Shown here: in pieces, positions 17,808 to 25,876 of the stretch
How the letters are laid out: every line of letters starts with the position of its first letter
Numbering within the stretch: the first letter of the stretch is position 1
NCBI GenBank assembly: GCA_020072565.1
Contig: JAIQGI010000008.1
Location: 62,001-126,000 of the forward strand
Length of the DNA: 64,000 bases
Source: Terriglobia bacterium
GTDB taxonomy: Bacteria > Acidobacteriota > UBA6911
Direction: 5' to 3'
The notes under the pieces: model-generated
The model's database searches: none
Told to the model about the DNA's origin: nothing
Seen by the model: the letters and a program-made list of their open reading frames with translations, nothing else
Made by a program: the position numbers and the translations under genes

Positions 17808-18920
17808 ATGCATGCCCGTTACCCAGCAATTATGCTTCTGCTGATCCTGGCCGTGGTGATCCCGGGAATCGGCGCTGCGAACGCGGTGCGACAGCGGGAA
17901 TTCGGCAAATGGCCCGACGGTGCATCGCCGCAGGTGATCGGCAAGCGCGTTGCCGAGAACCTCATCGTGCGGCCGTTTCGGGCTCAATCGGATCCGACCA
18001 AGGCGGGCGCGGGTGTGATTTATCCCGAGGTTTGCGCTTGGTACGGCGCCCTCACCGTCGCGCACCTGACCAAAGACAGGGATCTGCAGGAGAGGCTCAT
18101 CAAGAAGTTGGATCAGCTCATGATGCCACCCGACTCGAACATGATCTCGCAGAGCGCACACGTGGACTTTCGGGTCTTCGGCATAGTCCCCCTGGAGGCT
18201 TACATCCAGACCAAGGAGAAGAAATACCTGGATTTGGGTAAGGGATTTGCCGACCGACAGTGGGAGGATCCCACACCGGATGGCATCACCCGCGAGGCCA
18301 GGTACTGGATTGACGACATGTACATGATTACGGCCGTGCAGGTGCAGGCCTACCGGGCAACCGGCGACTCGCGATACATCGACCGGGCTGCGCTCACTAT
18401 GACCGCTTACCTCGACAAGCTTCAACAGCCGAATGGGTTGTTTTATCACGCCCTCGATACCCCGTTTTACTGGGGCCGCGGCAATGGCTGGGTCGCCGCG
18501 GGGATGGCCGAGCTGTTGCGCTCGCTCCCTGCCGACCACCCGCGGCGGGCCCGGATCATGGCGGGCTACCGGAAGATGATGGAATCACTGCTGAAGTATC
18601 AGGGCGAGGACGGCCTGTGGCGCCAGCTCATCGACCGACCGGAAGCCTGGTCCGAAACCTCCGGCACCGGCATGTTCACTTTCGCCATGGTTACTGGAGT
18701 CAAATATGGCTGGCTTGATCCCAAGATCTATGGCACAGCGGCGCGTGCAGCCTGGCTCGGTTTGGTGAAAAACCTGGACCAAGATGCCAATGTGGCCAAC
18801 GTTTGCATAGGGACCAGCAAACTGAACGACCTCGAGTACTATTTGACGCGACCGCGCATCTCCGGCGATCTTCACGGCCAGGCACCCATATTATGGAGCG
18901 CCTCGGCGTTCTTGCGCTGA
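17808..18920 (+). CDS. GH105 unsaturated rhamnogalacturonyl hydrolase-like protein (copy 2)
   Basis: A 370-residue exported paralogue of the preceding gene. Signal peptide PAIMLLLILAVVIPGIGAAN. Motifs include ITREARYWIDDMYMITAVQV (catalytic Asp region), DTPFYWGRGNGWVAAGMAEL, EDGLWRQLIDRPEAWSETSG and the NVCIGTSKLNDLEYYL tail that closes the barrel. The ATG at 17808 is preceded by AGGAGGG lying inside the end of the upstream gene, which supports coupling. The frame is open well into the upstream gene, but that part is out of register with the family. Confidence 0.88.
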   Translation: MHARYPAIMLLLILAVVIPGIGAANAVRQREFGKWPDGASPQVIGKRVAENLIVRPFRAQSDPTKAGAGVIYPEVCAWYGALTVAHLTKDRDLQERLIKKLDQLMMPPDSNMISQSAHVDFRVFGIVPLEAYIQTKEKKYLDLGKGFADRQWEDPTPDGITREARYWIDDMYMITAVQVQAYRATGDSRYIDRAALTMTAYLDKLQQPNGLFYHALDTPFYWGRGNGWVAAGMAELLRSLPADHPRRARIMAGYRKMMESLLKYQGEDGLWRQLIDRPEAWSETSGTGMFTFAMVTGVKYGWLDPKIYGTAARAAWLGLVKNLDQDANVANVCIGTSKLNDLEYYLTRPRISGDLHGQAPILWSASAFLR

Positions 18921-19204
18921 CAGCACCCCTTGCGCGGGAATCTCAACTTCTCGATGCAGAGATCTCGATGAGCGAAGCGTGGAACAGATTTCAAGATCCA
19001 TCGATGCTCTGTGGTTTCTGCGAACTCATCGCTGGGATTTTTTTGGATGCGGCTATGCCGCGCCCTGTTCTTTGTGATCGAGTTGTTTTGCCAAGTGTCT
19101 GAATCGCAGGTCCCAGGAAAACAGATCTCAGATTTTACTTTTCTGGTTTCTTGCATTAGCATCTGATAGCGCAAATCATGTCACAACCATGTCAAGGAGG
19201 CCCT

Positions 19205-19552
19205 ATGAAACGTAGTAGCATTTCTTGTGTGGTGGCGCTGGCGGTGATTTGTCTGTTTTTCTTCGTTCCCCTCCTGAGCAGCCAGATCAAGCAGGATGCC
19301 AAGACCAAGCAGGATCGGCTTGATGGGATTGTCCAGTCGATCGACAAGGACACCTCTACCATCACGATCAGGCAGGTAGGGGCTACGAATTTTGTGTGGC
19401 AGATTGTATACGACAAATCCACCCAGTTCACGTATCGCAATAAGCCGGCGACTTTCTCAGAGGTAAAAGAAGGCCGACGCATAATCTGCCTGGGAAAGGC
19501 AGACAAGCCGAACAAGTTGCTGGCCACCAGGGTAGATGTCAGGGACAAATAA
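19205..19552 (+). CDS. Small exported protein, DUF5666-like beta fold
   Basis: A 115-residue protein with signal peptide CVVALAVICLFFFVPLL, then a basic linker (IKQDAKTKQDRLD) and a short beta-rich domain: GIVQSIDKDTSTITIRQV, WQIVYDKSTQFTYRN and EVKEGRRIICLGKADK. The pattern of a variable-effect repeat followed by an extended-strand domain resembles the DUF5666 group of secreted proteins. It has an excellent ribosome site, AAGGAGG six bases upstream. Its function is unknown, and it is placed between GH105 copies without an obvious link to pectin. Confidence 0.7.
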   Translation: MKRSSISCVVALAVICLFFFVPLLSSQIKQDAKTKQDRLDGIVQSIDKDTSTITIRQVGATNFVWQIVYDKSTQFTYRNKPATFSEVKEGRRIICLGKADKPNKLLATRVDVRDK

Positions 19553-19855
19553 CGCCACGTTGCAGTGGCAGGAAACATGAGCCGAGGTCGCCTGCAAGGC
19601 GGCCGACCACCCATGGCGAAAACCGCGGGGCGGGAGAGTTTCCGCCCCGCTAACTCCCTATGCCGCGCTGGTTTCTGGAGGCTGCTTCGACCCATGGTTG
19701 CGGCTGTGCCGTGGCGCGCTTTCCCGGACAGGATGCACCCGCTCAACGCTGCCGGGGCTGCCCTCTCCGTCCTGAGGTTGTCCTCTGTGGGAATGACCAT
19801 CGGGATCCGCTTCAGAGGCACGAATAGGCCGTCATGCATGTAGAGGAGTGAAACT
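19553..19855. other. Gap with terminator hairpin, no gene seen
   Basis: A 303-bp spacer before the third GH105 gene. It contains a GC-rich hairpin (19625-19650). The open frames through it have no ribosome site and unlikely composition, so I call no gene. Confidence 0.5.
19625..19650 (+). terminator. GC-rich hairpin after the small exported protein gene
   Basis: A perfect 9-bp stem (GCGGGGCGG and its complement) around an 8-nt loop, 73 bp after the stop codon. There is no long T run, so it may be a weak terminator or an mRNA-stabilising end. Confidence 0.5.
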
Positions 19856-21067
19856 ATGCTTCGCAGATGCTCACAGGTGCTGCCCCTTCTCGTGATTTGT
19901 CTCCTAATGGACGCTGCCCGCGCAGCCACTGCCACGGATGCAGTTGGCTGGGCGGAAAAAATGGCCGCTTCCGAGATGAAGCGCCGGGGCGACTCCTTGT
20001 CATTCGGCAAGGATCCCAAGGCCAAATGGGCCTACGAGACCGGAGTATTCCTGAAAGGTCTGGAGGCAGTCTGGAGCCGGACGGGCGACGGCAAGTACTA
20101 CGACTACTTGAAGGCCGTCGTGGACTCCTTCGTGAATCCCGACGGTTCGATCACGAGCTACAAACTGGAGGAATACACCCTGGACAACATCAACTGCGGC
20201 AAGTTGCTGCTTTCGCTCTATCAGAGAACCAGGGAAGACAAGTACCGGAAGGCGGCCTCCATGCTGATGAAGCAACTCGAGACCCAGCCGCGCACGCGCG
20301 AAGGCGGCTTCTGGCATAAGCAGATTTACCCCTTCCAGATGTGGCTCGACGGGATCTACATGGCCTCCCCCTTTATGGCTCAATATGCCCGGATCTTCAA
20401 CATGCCTGCCGGCTTCGACGAGGTTGCCAACCAGGTCATCTGGATGGAAAACCACGCGCGTGACGGCCGGACCGGCCTGCTCTATCACGGGTGGGATGAA
20501 AGTCATGCGCAGGAGTGGGCGGATCCGAAGACAGGCTGCTCGAAGTGTTTCTGGGGCCGGGCCATGGGCTGGTACGCGATGGGGATCGTCGACGTGCTCG
20601 ATTTCCTTCCCGAGAAACATCCTCGCCGGCGGGCGTTGATTGCGATCCTCGCACGTTTGTCCAGGGCTTTGGCGAACTACCAGGACAAAGAGACAGGACT
20701 ATGGTACCAGGTCGTGGATCAGGGCGGACGCGATGGGAATTATCTGGAAGCTTCCGCCTCGTCCATGTTCGTTTATGCCTTTGCGAAAGGAGTTCGCAAA
20801 GGCTACCTGGGCGGCGAGTATGCTGCGAGGGCGCGAAAAGGCTACGAGGGGCTGGTCAATCACCTGGTCAAACCCGGCGAGGACGGCAGCATCAGCCTCA
20901 CGCAGATCTGCAGTGTCGGGGGTCTCGGCGGTCCGCAGAAGCGGGACGGAACCTTCGAATACTACATGAGTGAGCCGGTCGTCGCGAACGATCTGAAAGG
21001 TATCGGCGCGTTCCTCATGGCAAGCATCGAGGTGGACCTGCTCTCCACAGCCGGCGCCTCCAAGTAA
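19856..21067 (+). CDS. GH105 unsaturated rhamnogalacturonyl hydrolase (copy 3)
   Basis: A 403-residue exported enzyme, the most canonical of the three GH105 proteins here. Signal peptide VLPLLVICLLMDAARA. Family motifs: WAYETGVFLKGLEAVW, EYTLDNINCGKLLL, FWHKQIYPFQMWLDGIYMAS (catalytic Asp in WLDGIYM), CFWGRAMGWYAMGIVDVLDF, LWYQVVDQGGRDGNYLEAS and ICSVGGLGG. It removes the unsaturated uronic acid from the non-reducing end of oligosaccharides produced by polysaccharide lyases, feeding KduI. The start has GAGGAG seven bases upstream. It ends just before an IclR-type remnant. Confidence 0.92.
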   Translation: MLRRCSQVLPLLVICLLMDAARAATATDAVGWAEKMAASEMKRRGDSLSFGKDPKAKWAYETGVFLKGLEAVWSRTGDGKYYDYLKAVVDSFVNPDGSITSYKLEEYTLDNINCGKLLLSLYQRTREDKYRKAASMLMKQLETQPRTREGGFWHKQIYPFQMWLDGIYMASPFMAQYARIFNMPAGFDEVANQVIWMENHARDGRTGLLYHGWDESHAQEWADPKTGCSKCFWGRAMGWYAMGIVDVLDFLPEKHPRRRALIAILARLSRALANYQDKETGLWYQVVDQGGRDGNYLEASASSMFVYAFAKGVRKGYLGGEYAARARKGYEGLVNHLVKPGEDGSISLTQICSVGGLGGPQKRDGTFEYYMSEPVVANDLKGIGAFLMASIEVDLLSTAGASK

Positions 21068-21110
21068 GCGATCTCTCTTCTCATTTTCAAGGAAACGGAG
21101 AAGATGCGCT

Positions 21111-21476
21111 GCATCTCGCCTTTCCACAGCCCTGGGAAAGGTCCTGCTCAGCGGCCTTCCGAAGAAGGAGGTGCAGCGCCTCGTCCGCATCCAGGGATTG
21201 CCTCGGCTGACCCCAAGAACTCTGGTCAGCAGGCAGGCACTTGCCGCCGAACCGGAGCAGGCGCGCAGGCAGGGCTTTGCCCTGGACAACGAGGAGAACG
21301 AATTGGACGGGCGTTGTATCGGCGCACCGATCGCCGGGCCGGGCGGCCGGATCGCGGCGGCGCTGAGCATTTCCGCGTCCGTTTTCCTCATGGGCATGGC
21401 GAGGGCCGAGACCCTGGCAGGCGAACTGACCGATGCCTGCCGCGCGATCTCATGCGCTCTCATCCCGCGCGCCTGA
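21111..21476 (+). pseudogene. IclR-family regulator remnant (effector domain only)
   Basis: The frame reads STALGKVLLSGLPKKEV at about 21123-21173, then LPRLTPRTLVSRQALAAEPE, RRQGFALDNEENELDGRCIG and APIAGPGGRIAAALSISASV, and ends near ISCALIPRA. This is the second half of the IclR effector-binding domain (the ALGK and EE-G-C-APi elements are diagnostic). The winged-helix DNA-binding domain and the first half of the effector domain are absent, and the DNA before 21111 is the end of the GH105 gene plus a short gap. A GTG at 21171 could in theory start a short protein, but homology continues upstream of it. IclR-family members such as KdgR regulate pectin catabolism, so this was probably the local regulator. 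Confidence 0.8.
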
Positions 21477-21494
21477 GCCGTAGAATGTCGGGAT

Positions 21495-22823
21495 CTACCA
21501 GCGCTTGGCTTTGGCTGGTTCCATTCTTCGGAGGTCAAGCCCTCGCTCGAAGGCACCGAGGCGATAGATGCAGATTTCACGGAGCGTGGAAGGATGATGG
21601 AGCACTTCCGACAGAGACTGGCCGCCGACTGCCCACACACCGCCGCCCCGCACTACGACGATCTTGTAGTCGTGCAACATCCGGATGAATTTGTCCCAAT
21701 CGAAGTGCGCGGGCAGAATCGGAATAACCAGATAAAGGAAACTCCCCTCCGCATCGAAGGGAATGATACGGTCAGCCGGCTCGGTTTCGCCGGGATAGAT
21801 GAAATGCGCTGCGGCTTCAGCCTCAGGCACATGGCAATGCATGATCGTCTGGAAGTCGCTCGTGTCATAGATCGCTTTGTGCGTTTTCAATTCCACATCG
21901 TCCCCGCCGTCAGGCCGCAGCGGCAGGCGTAGAAGCGGGCCGCCGATGTCCCGCGGCATCGAGGCCTTGGGAGCATATAGGACCGTGTCTACTCCGCGCA
22001 CCGACATGGATCCTGTGTGGAAAGCAGAAAGCCGTGACTCGAAAATCCTGTGCCCGGCCTTGATGAATTCGCGACGGATCTCTTCCTCTTCGGGGAAGTC
22101 GCAGCGGGTATCGTCTCCGGTGGTATAGGCAGGCGGAGGGTAGGTGAAGCATGCGTTCGAGTCCGCGGCGATCCGCCTGCGCAGGGCCTCCACATCCACG
22201 CGCCATCTCTCCATGTTCCTGACCACGGCCCCCGCAGTATTGCCGACACACAACCGGAAAAACGTCTCCTGGAGAGTCGTGCCTTTGGCGATCGCGCCGT
22301 GGCCGAATATGATGGTCAGGGGGCGATCTGCGAGCCGCTCCGGGATAATCCTGGCCATTTCGGGCGAGCCGCTGGGGACTGCGAACCAATCGACGGGGAT
22401 GTGGCTGCCCAGATGGTAATAGCCGAGCGGGTCCACGGGCTGAAAGGCGGCAGGCCGGCCCGGTTTGGGCGCATCGTCCAGAGTGACGATCGTCAGTTCT
22501 TTGACATGGGCATGAAAGGAAGCTCGGACGCCAGGCAGGGCGAGGATCCGGGCGTGAATATCCGTTTCGGAGGAGGCCTTGTAGTAACCGTAATCGGTTT
22601 CGGTGGCCGAGAGGAAACAGAGCTGGGTTCGGTCGAGATCCCCTTTCTGCGAACCGGAAGCGGTGATCACGATCTCGTCCTCGCCCCGTTCATTGATGTG
22701 GCGTACTGCCATGTTGCCGGAATGGCTGTCCTGGATGTCGTAAGCAAGCGAGGCGCTGCCGATGACCCGGAAAAGGCGGAGGAGATCGCTGCTGGCTTGC
22801 CATTTTTGGCTGGGACCGCTCAA
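21495..22823 (-). CDS. Tandem class II aldolase/adducin-domain protein
   Basis: A 442-residue protein made of two class II aldolase domains (about residues 1-215 and 235-440). Domain 1 has SGNMAVRH, SSETDIHARI, the metal pair in SFHAHVKE and the third histidine in FGHGAIAKG, so its zinc site looks complete. Domain 2 has FHTGSMSVRG and IMHCHVPE but reads VVRGGGVWAVGGQSL where the third histidine is expected, so its metal site is probably incomplete. Single-domain members include fuculose-1-phosphate and rhamnulose-1-phosphate aldolases. It overlaps the AOR gene upstream by 4 bp. Given the rhamnose island next door, a sugar-phosphate aldolase role is plausible but unproven. Confidence 0.8.
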   Translation of the reverse strand: MSGPSQKWQASSDLLRLFRVIGSASLAYDIQDSHSGNMAVRHINERGEDEIVITASGSQKGDLDRTQLCFLSATETDYGYYKASSETDIHARILALPGVRASFHAHVKELTIVTLDDAPKPGRPAAFQPVDPLGYYHLGSHIPVDWFAVPSGSPEMARIIPERLADRPLTIIFGHGAIAKGTTLQETFFRLCVGNTAGAVVRNMERWRVDVEALRRRIAADSNACFTYPPPAYTTGDDTRCDFPEEEEIRREFIKAGHRIFESRLSAFHTGSMSVRGVDTVLYAPKASMPRDIGGPLLRLPLRPDGGDDVELKTHKAIYDTSDFQTIMHCHVPEAEAAAHFIYPGETEPADRIIPFDAEGSFLYLVIPILPAHFDWDKFIRMLHDYKIVVVRGGGVWAVGGQSLSEVLHHPSTLREICIYRLGAFERGLDLRRMEPAKAKRW

Positions 22824-24676
22824 TGGTTTCCCTCCCGGATCCGCAAGTGGTCGAGAGATTCGCGCGTTGGTCTTCCCTGGTCATCCCAACCGCGGACCCT
22901 GTAATAATCTCCCCGCATGTGTTCCATGTCGGCACTGCTGATGCGCCGTTCGCAGTCCCCCACCCGAATGGGGATCTCGCTGAAGCGAGCGGGAAGAAGA
23001 TCATCCTCGGCGGTGACGCCGGCCGCCAGGTTGAACAATCGTTCCAGGGCCGCAATGCGGTTGGCGATCTCTTCGAAGCGTGTGGCGGAAAAATCGCGGC
23101 CGGTAATTCCGCTGACCATTCTTGCCCAGGGATCCGTGGAGAAGGCAAAGCCGGTAAAACGGCATATGCCCAGGCTGTCCTGGAGAATGCCAAGATTCTG
23201 CATGTTCCGGATGGCGATGGGTGACTGCAGCAGGCTGAAGCGGGGAATCTCCCTGGTGCCCCCGAAGAAAGCGAGAGAAACCGCGTATCCTCCCCGCAGG
23301 TGGCAGGCGCCGGTAGGTGAGGTCATATAGCCGAGAGCCTGCGGGTAAGAGGCGCGTGGATCGTAGCCGGGGATTTCCAGTTTCTTGACGGTCATGGAGT
23401 ATTCCGGATGCCCGTAGGCGGCAGCCAGCCGCCAGGAGCCCTCCGCTAACCGGTCGCCGATACCCTGCCGCAGGGCGATCTTGCGGACAAGATTCTCCAG
23501 AGTGAAGCAGCTGCCGAAGGAGAGGTCCACGTCGCACGTGTCGGCAGCCGGAATATGGCCCCGTTCATAAAGCTCCATGGCGCAGGCCAGGGTTCCGCCG
23601 TAGCTGATGGTGTCGATGCCGTACTCGTTGCACCGGTAATTGGCTCGAGTGATGGCGGCAAGATCGTAGATATCGCAGACCGGGCCCATCAGTACCGTGG
23701 TCTCATACTCCGGACCTTCACCGCTCTCCTCCTGTCCATTGGCATTTTCGACCCGAGTGTGCCGCTGGCAACCGATGGGGCAGAGGAAACACCCGCCGGC
23801 TTTTTGGAGAAAGGTCTTGGCCAGGGTCTCACCGGAAATGTTCTCCACGCTTTCCTCGATATGGAGGCAGTCCTGGAAATTCCGGTGCGGCAGCATGCTG
23901 ATGAGGTTGATCAGCTCGATGAGTCCGGCAGTGCCGAATTCGCGCAACAGCCTCTTGGTGACGGGCGCTTGTTTCATCAGGTAGACGGCCTGGTCGCGCC
24001 CCGATTGATACCTGCCCTGATCGGCCGTGCCGGCTTTCGTGTTGCCGCGGATGCGGATGGCTTTGAGTTTCTTGCTGCCCCAAACGGCTCCCGGACCGCA
24101 GCGACCATAGACGCGGTTACGATCGTTGGCCACGGCCGCCAGGCGGACGAGATTCTCCCCTGCCGGGCCGATGCACAGCACACGCCAGGGATTGCCCGGC
24201 TCGCTGCTGTCACTCAGGGCATCGGTGGTTTCGTGGATGTTCCTGCCCCAGAGATGCGTGGCCGGCCGGATCTCGACGCGCTCCGGTTGGATGTCGATGA
24301 GCACGGGCGCGCGCGCTGCCCCCTCGATTACCAGGGCATCGTAGCCGGCTCCTTTCAACCCCGCGGCCCAACTCCCTCCCGAATTCGAAGTGCCGATGAT
24401 TCCCGTCAGGGGTGATTTGAAAACCATGTGCCCGCGGCCGGCCGTCGGGGCGTTCGAGCCGATGAGTGGTGAAGCGGCGATCACAACTGCATTGTCAGGT
24501 CCCAGAGCATCGGCCGCCGGCTCGACGCGGTTGCAGAAAATTCGCGTGGCCAGCCCGCGGCCGCCGAGGTAATCCGTAACCATCTCGGGATCGAGTGGCA
24601 ACACCTGTGCCCTGCCTGAGGACAGATCGATGCTCAGTACTTTGCCGTGATAACCGGATATCGGGAAATCGGCCAT
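22820..24676 (-). CDS. Tungsten-type aldehyde:ferredoxin oxidoreductase
   Basis: A 618-residue enzyme of the AOR family, which oxidises aldehydes to acids with a tungsto- or molybdo-bispterin cofactor and one [4Fe-4S] cluster, reducing ferredoxin. The N-terminal pterin domain is clear: GKVLSIDLSSGRAQVLPLD, YLGGRGLATRIF, GRGHMVFKSPLTGIIGTSNS and YGRCGPGAVWGSKKLKAIR. The cluster ligands lie in GCFLCPIGCQRH (C-x2-C-x3-C), with the distal cysteine in DSLGICRFTG. GPEYETTVLMGPVCDIYDL is the usual central motif. It is encoded between a MoaD-like protein and the tandem aldolase, overlapping the latter. The aldehyde substrate is unknown; L-lactaldehyde from rhamnose is a candidate. Confidence 0.92.
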   Translation of the reverse strand: MADFPISGYHGKVLSIDLSSGRAQVLPLDPEMVTDYLGGRGLATRIFCNRVEPAADALGPDNAVVIAASPLIGSNAPTAGRGHMVFKSPLTGIIGTSNSGGSWAAGLKGAGYDALVIEGAARAPVLIDIQPERVEIRPATHLWGRNIHETTDALSDSSEPGNPWRVLCIGPAGENLVRLAAVANDRNRVYGRCGPGAVWGSKKLKAIRIRGNTKAGTADQGRYQSGRDQAVYLMKQAPVTKRLLREFGTAGLIELINLISMLPHRNFQDCLHIEESVENISGETLAKTFLQKAGGCFLCPIGCQRHTRVENANGQEESGEGPEYETTVLMGPVCDIYDLAAITRANYRCNEYGIDTISYGGTLACAMELYERGHIPAADTCDVDLSFGSCFTLENLVRKIALRQGIGDRLAEGSWRLAAAYGHPEYSMTVKKLEIPGYDPRASYPQALGYMTSPTGACHLRGGYAVSLAFFGGTREIPRFSLLQSPIAIRNMQNLGILQDSLGICRFTGFAFSTDPWARMVSGITGRDFSATRFEEIANRIAALERLFNLAAGVTAEDDLLPARFSEIPIRVGDCERRISSADMEHMRGDYYRVRGWDDQGRPTRESLDHLRIREGNH

Positions 24677-24699
24677 GATTGTCGGTTCTCTCTCGCCTT

Positions 24700-24969
24700 T
24701 CAGCCGCCTGCCAGAAAGGGGAAGATGGCGATTGCGTCTCCGTCGGCCAACTCAGTTGCCAATCCATTCAGGGCTTGAGCGGGGGTACCGTTTTTCATGA
24801 CCACCACCTGCGCATTGAGTTCCTCGCCGGTGAGAAGTTCCCGTCGGCGGGCAGGAGTGTTGCCCAGGGAGCGCAGCAACTGGCCCAGGGTACTTCCTGG
24901 AGGGAGTCGGACCAGTTTTTCTTTCGCGCCGAAAAGAGCCGGGAAATGGACCAGAAATTTCACTCTCAC
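24700..24969 (-). CDS. MoaD/ThiS-family sulfur-carrier protein
   Basis: An 89-residue beta-grasp protein ending in the diagnostic Gly-Gly (IFPFLAGG). It begins MRVKFLVHFPALFGAKEKLV if the GTG at 24969 is used. The frame is open to 25053, but the extra N-terminal residues (NSGSSSSDAV and so on) are low-complexity and unlike the family. Such proteins carry a C-terminal thiocarboxylate used to build molybdopterin. It lies 23 bp upstream of the AOR gene, a common arrangement for tungsten AORs, where a dedicated MoaD homologue serves cofactor synthesis. No activating MoeB-like enzyme is in the window. Confidence 0.8.
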   Translation of the reverse strand: MRVKFLVHFPALFGAKEKLVRLPPGSTLGQLLRSLGNTPARRRELLTGEELNAQVVVMKNGTPAQALNGLATELADGDAIAIFPFLAGG

Positions 24970-25339
24970 GGTGATTCCGCCCGGCGCTGTTGCATGGACG
25001 GCATCGGAGGAAGAAGATCCGGAATTCATAGTTTCAGTCACACTCCCAGCCAAGGCCGGATGTTAGAGATGTCCTGCGCCATTTTCAAGGGCTTTGAGAG
25101 TTTGCGTCTCTGAAACGATCATTTACAGATGCATTTCGCTTCCGCAAATGAGGTTCCCCGCAGTCGCTCTGTGGGGATTGCTGTATCATGCTGCCGCATT
25201 CAGGTCGAAAACGTGTTGGTTCCTATGAAACGAGGTATATGCTATTGGATGCCTGTGCCTCTGCGCGCGTTCATCAAGTGGGGGTCAGATTTACAGGCTC
25301 CCGGTGTTGCTTTTCCAGCTTAACCACCCTGCATTTGTC

Positions 25340-25663
25340 ATGGGCTATTACGACGACATACGGAAGGTAGTTTGCCGCATCCCTCGAGGCGAAGTTGCGA
25401 CCTACGGGGAAGTGGCTCGTGCTGCGGGTCATCCGGGAACTGCACGGCAGGTCGCCTGGGCGCTGCGGGACGCGGATGTTCGAGGGATTCCCTGGCATCG
25501 AGTGCTCGGGAGCCGCGGCACGATTCTGCTGCCGGACCAGGCAGGGCTGTTGCAGCGCCGCCTGCTGGAACGCGAAGGAGTGAGATTCGCCGGGGCGCGC
25601 GTCGACCTGGCACACCACGCCTTCCAGTTCCCGCCCCAAAGGCCCTGCCGCAGACAGCGCTGA
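25340..25663 (+). CDS. Alkyltransferase-like protein (ATL), MGMT domain without catalytic cysteine
   Basis: A 107-residue protein matching the DNA-binding domain of O6-alkylguanine-DNA alkyltransferase: IPRGEVATYGEVARAAGHPG, TARQVAWALRD with the arginine finger, and then GIPWHRVLGSRGTI. The active-site motif PCHRV is PWHRV here, the Cys-to-Trp change that defines ATL proteins. These bind alkylated guanine without repairing it and flag it for nucleotide-excision repair. The start is placed at the ATG at 25340; an in-frame upstream start at 25304 is possible, and the ribosome site is weak. It overlaps antisense with the end of a frame continuing from the BNR remnant. Confidence 0.85.
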   Translation: MGYYDDIRKVVCRIPRGEVATYGEVARAAGHPGTARQVAWALRDADVRGIPWHRVLGSRGTILLPDQAGLLQRRLLEREGVRFAGARVDLAHHAFQFPPQRPCRRQR

Positions 25664-25694
25664 CGAACCGCATGTACATCCTGGGAACTGCACA

Positions 25695-25860
25695 CCTTTA
25701 TTGGTGGGGTCAACGACCAGGGAAAGTGCCCCCGTACAGTCAGGATCTGGAAGACTGTCAATCCATCTCCAGGTAGCACCGCCATCGGTGGTTTTCCAGA
25801 TCCTCGTGCTACCACCGAGATAGGTTGAATAGAGCCATATCGATCTCCAGATTTGGGTGA
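25695..25860 (-). pseudogene. Remnant of a BNR/Asp-box beta-propeller protein
   Basis: One reading frame of the minus strand reads IWLYSTYLGGSTRIWKTTDG, then GATWRWIDSLPDPDCTGAL and SLVVDPTNKGV. The KTTDGGATW element is the Asp-box (BNR) motif of sialidase- or HCF136-like propellers, and ALSLVVDPTN is the strand that begins the next blade. Only about one and a half blades remain, with no start codon and no continuing similarity at either side. This is a piece of a deleted gene. The function of the lost protein cannot be told. Confidence 0.6.
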
Positions 25861-25876
25861 TGGGAATCTGCTTTTT

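Noticed and set aside
19565-19843. A 92-codon frame before the third GH105 gene
   Set aside because: It passes through a terminator-like hairpin, lacks a ribosome site and resembles no family.
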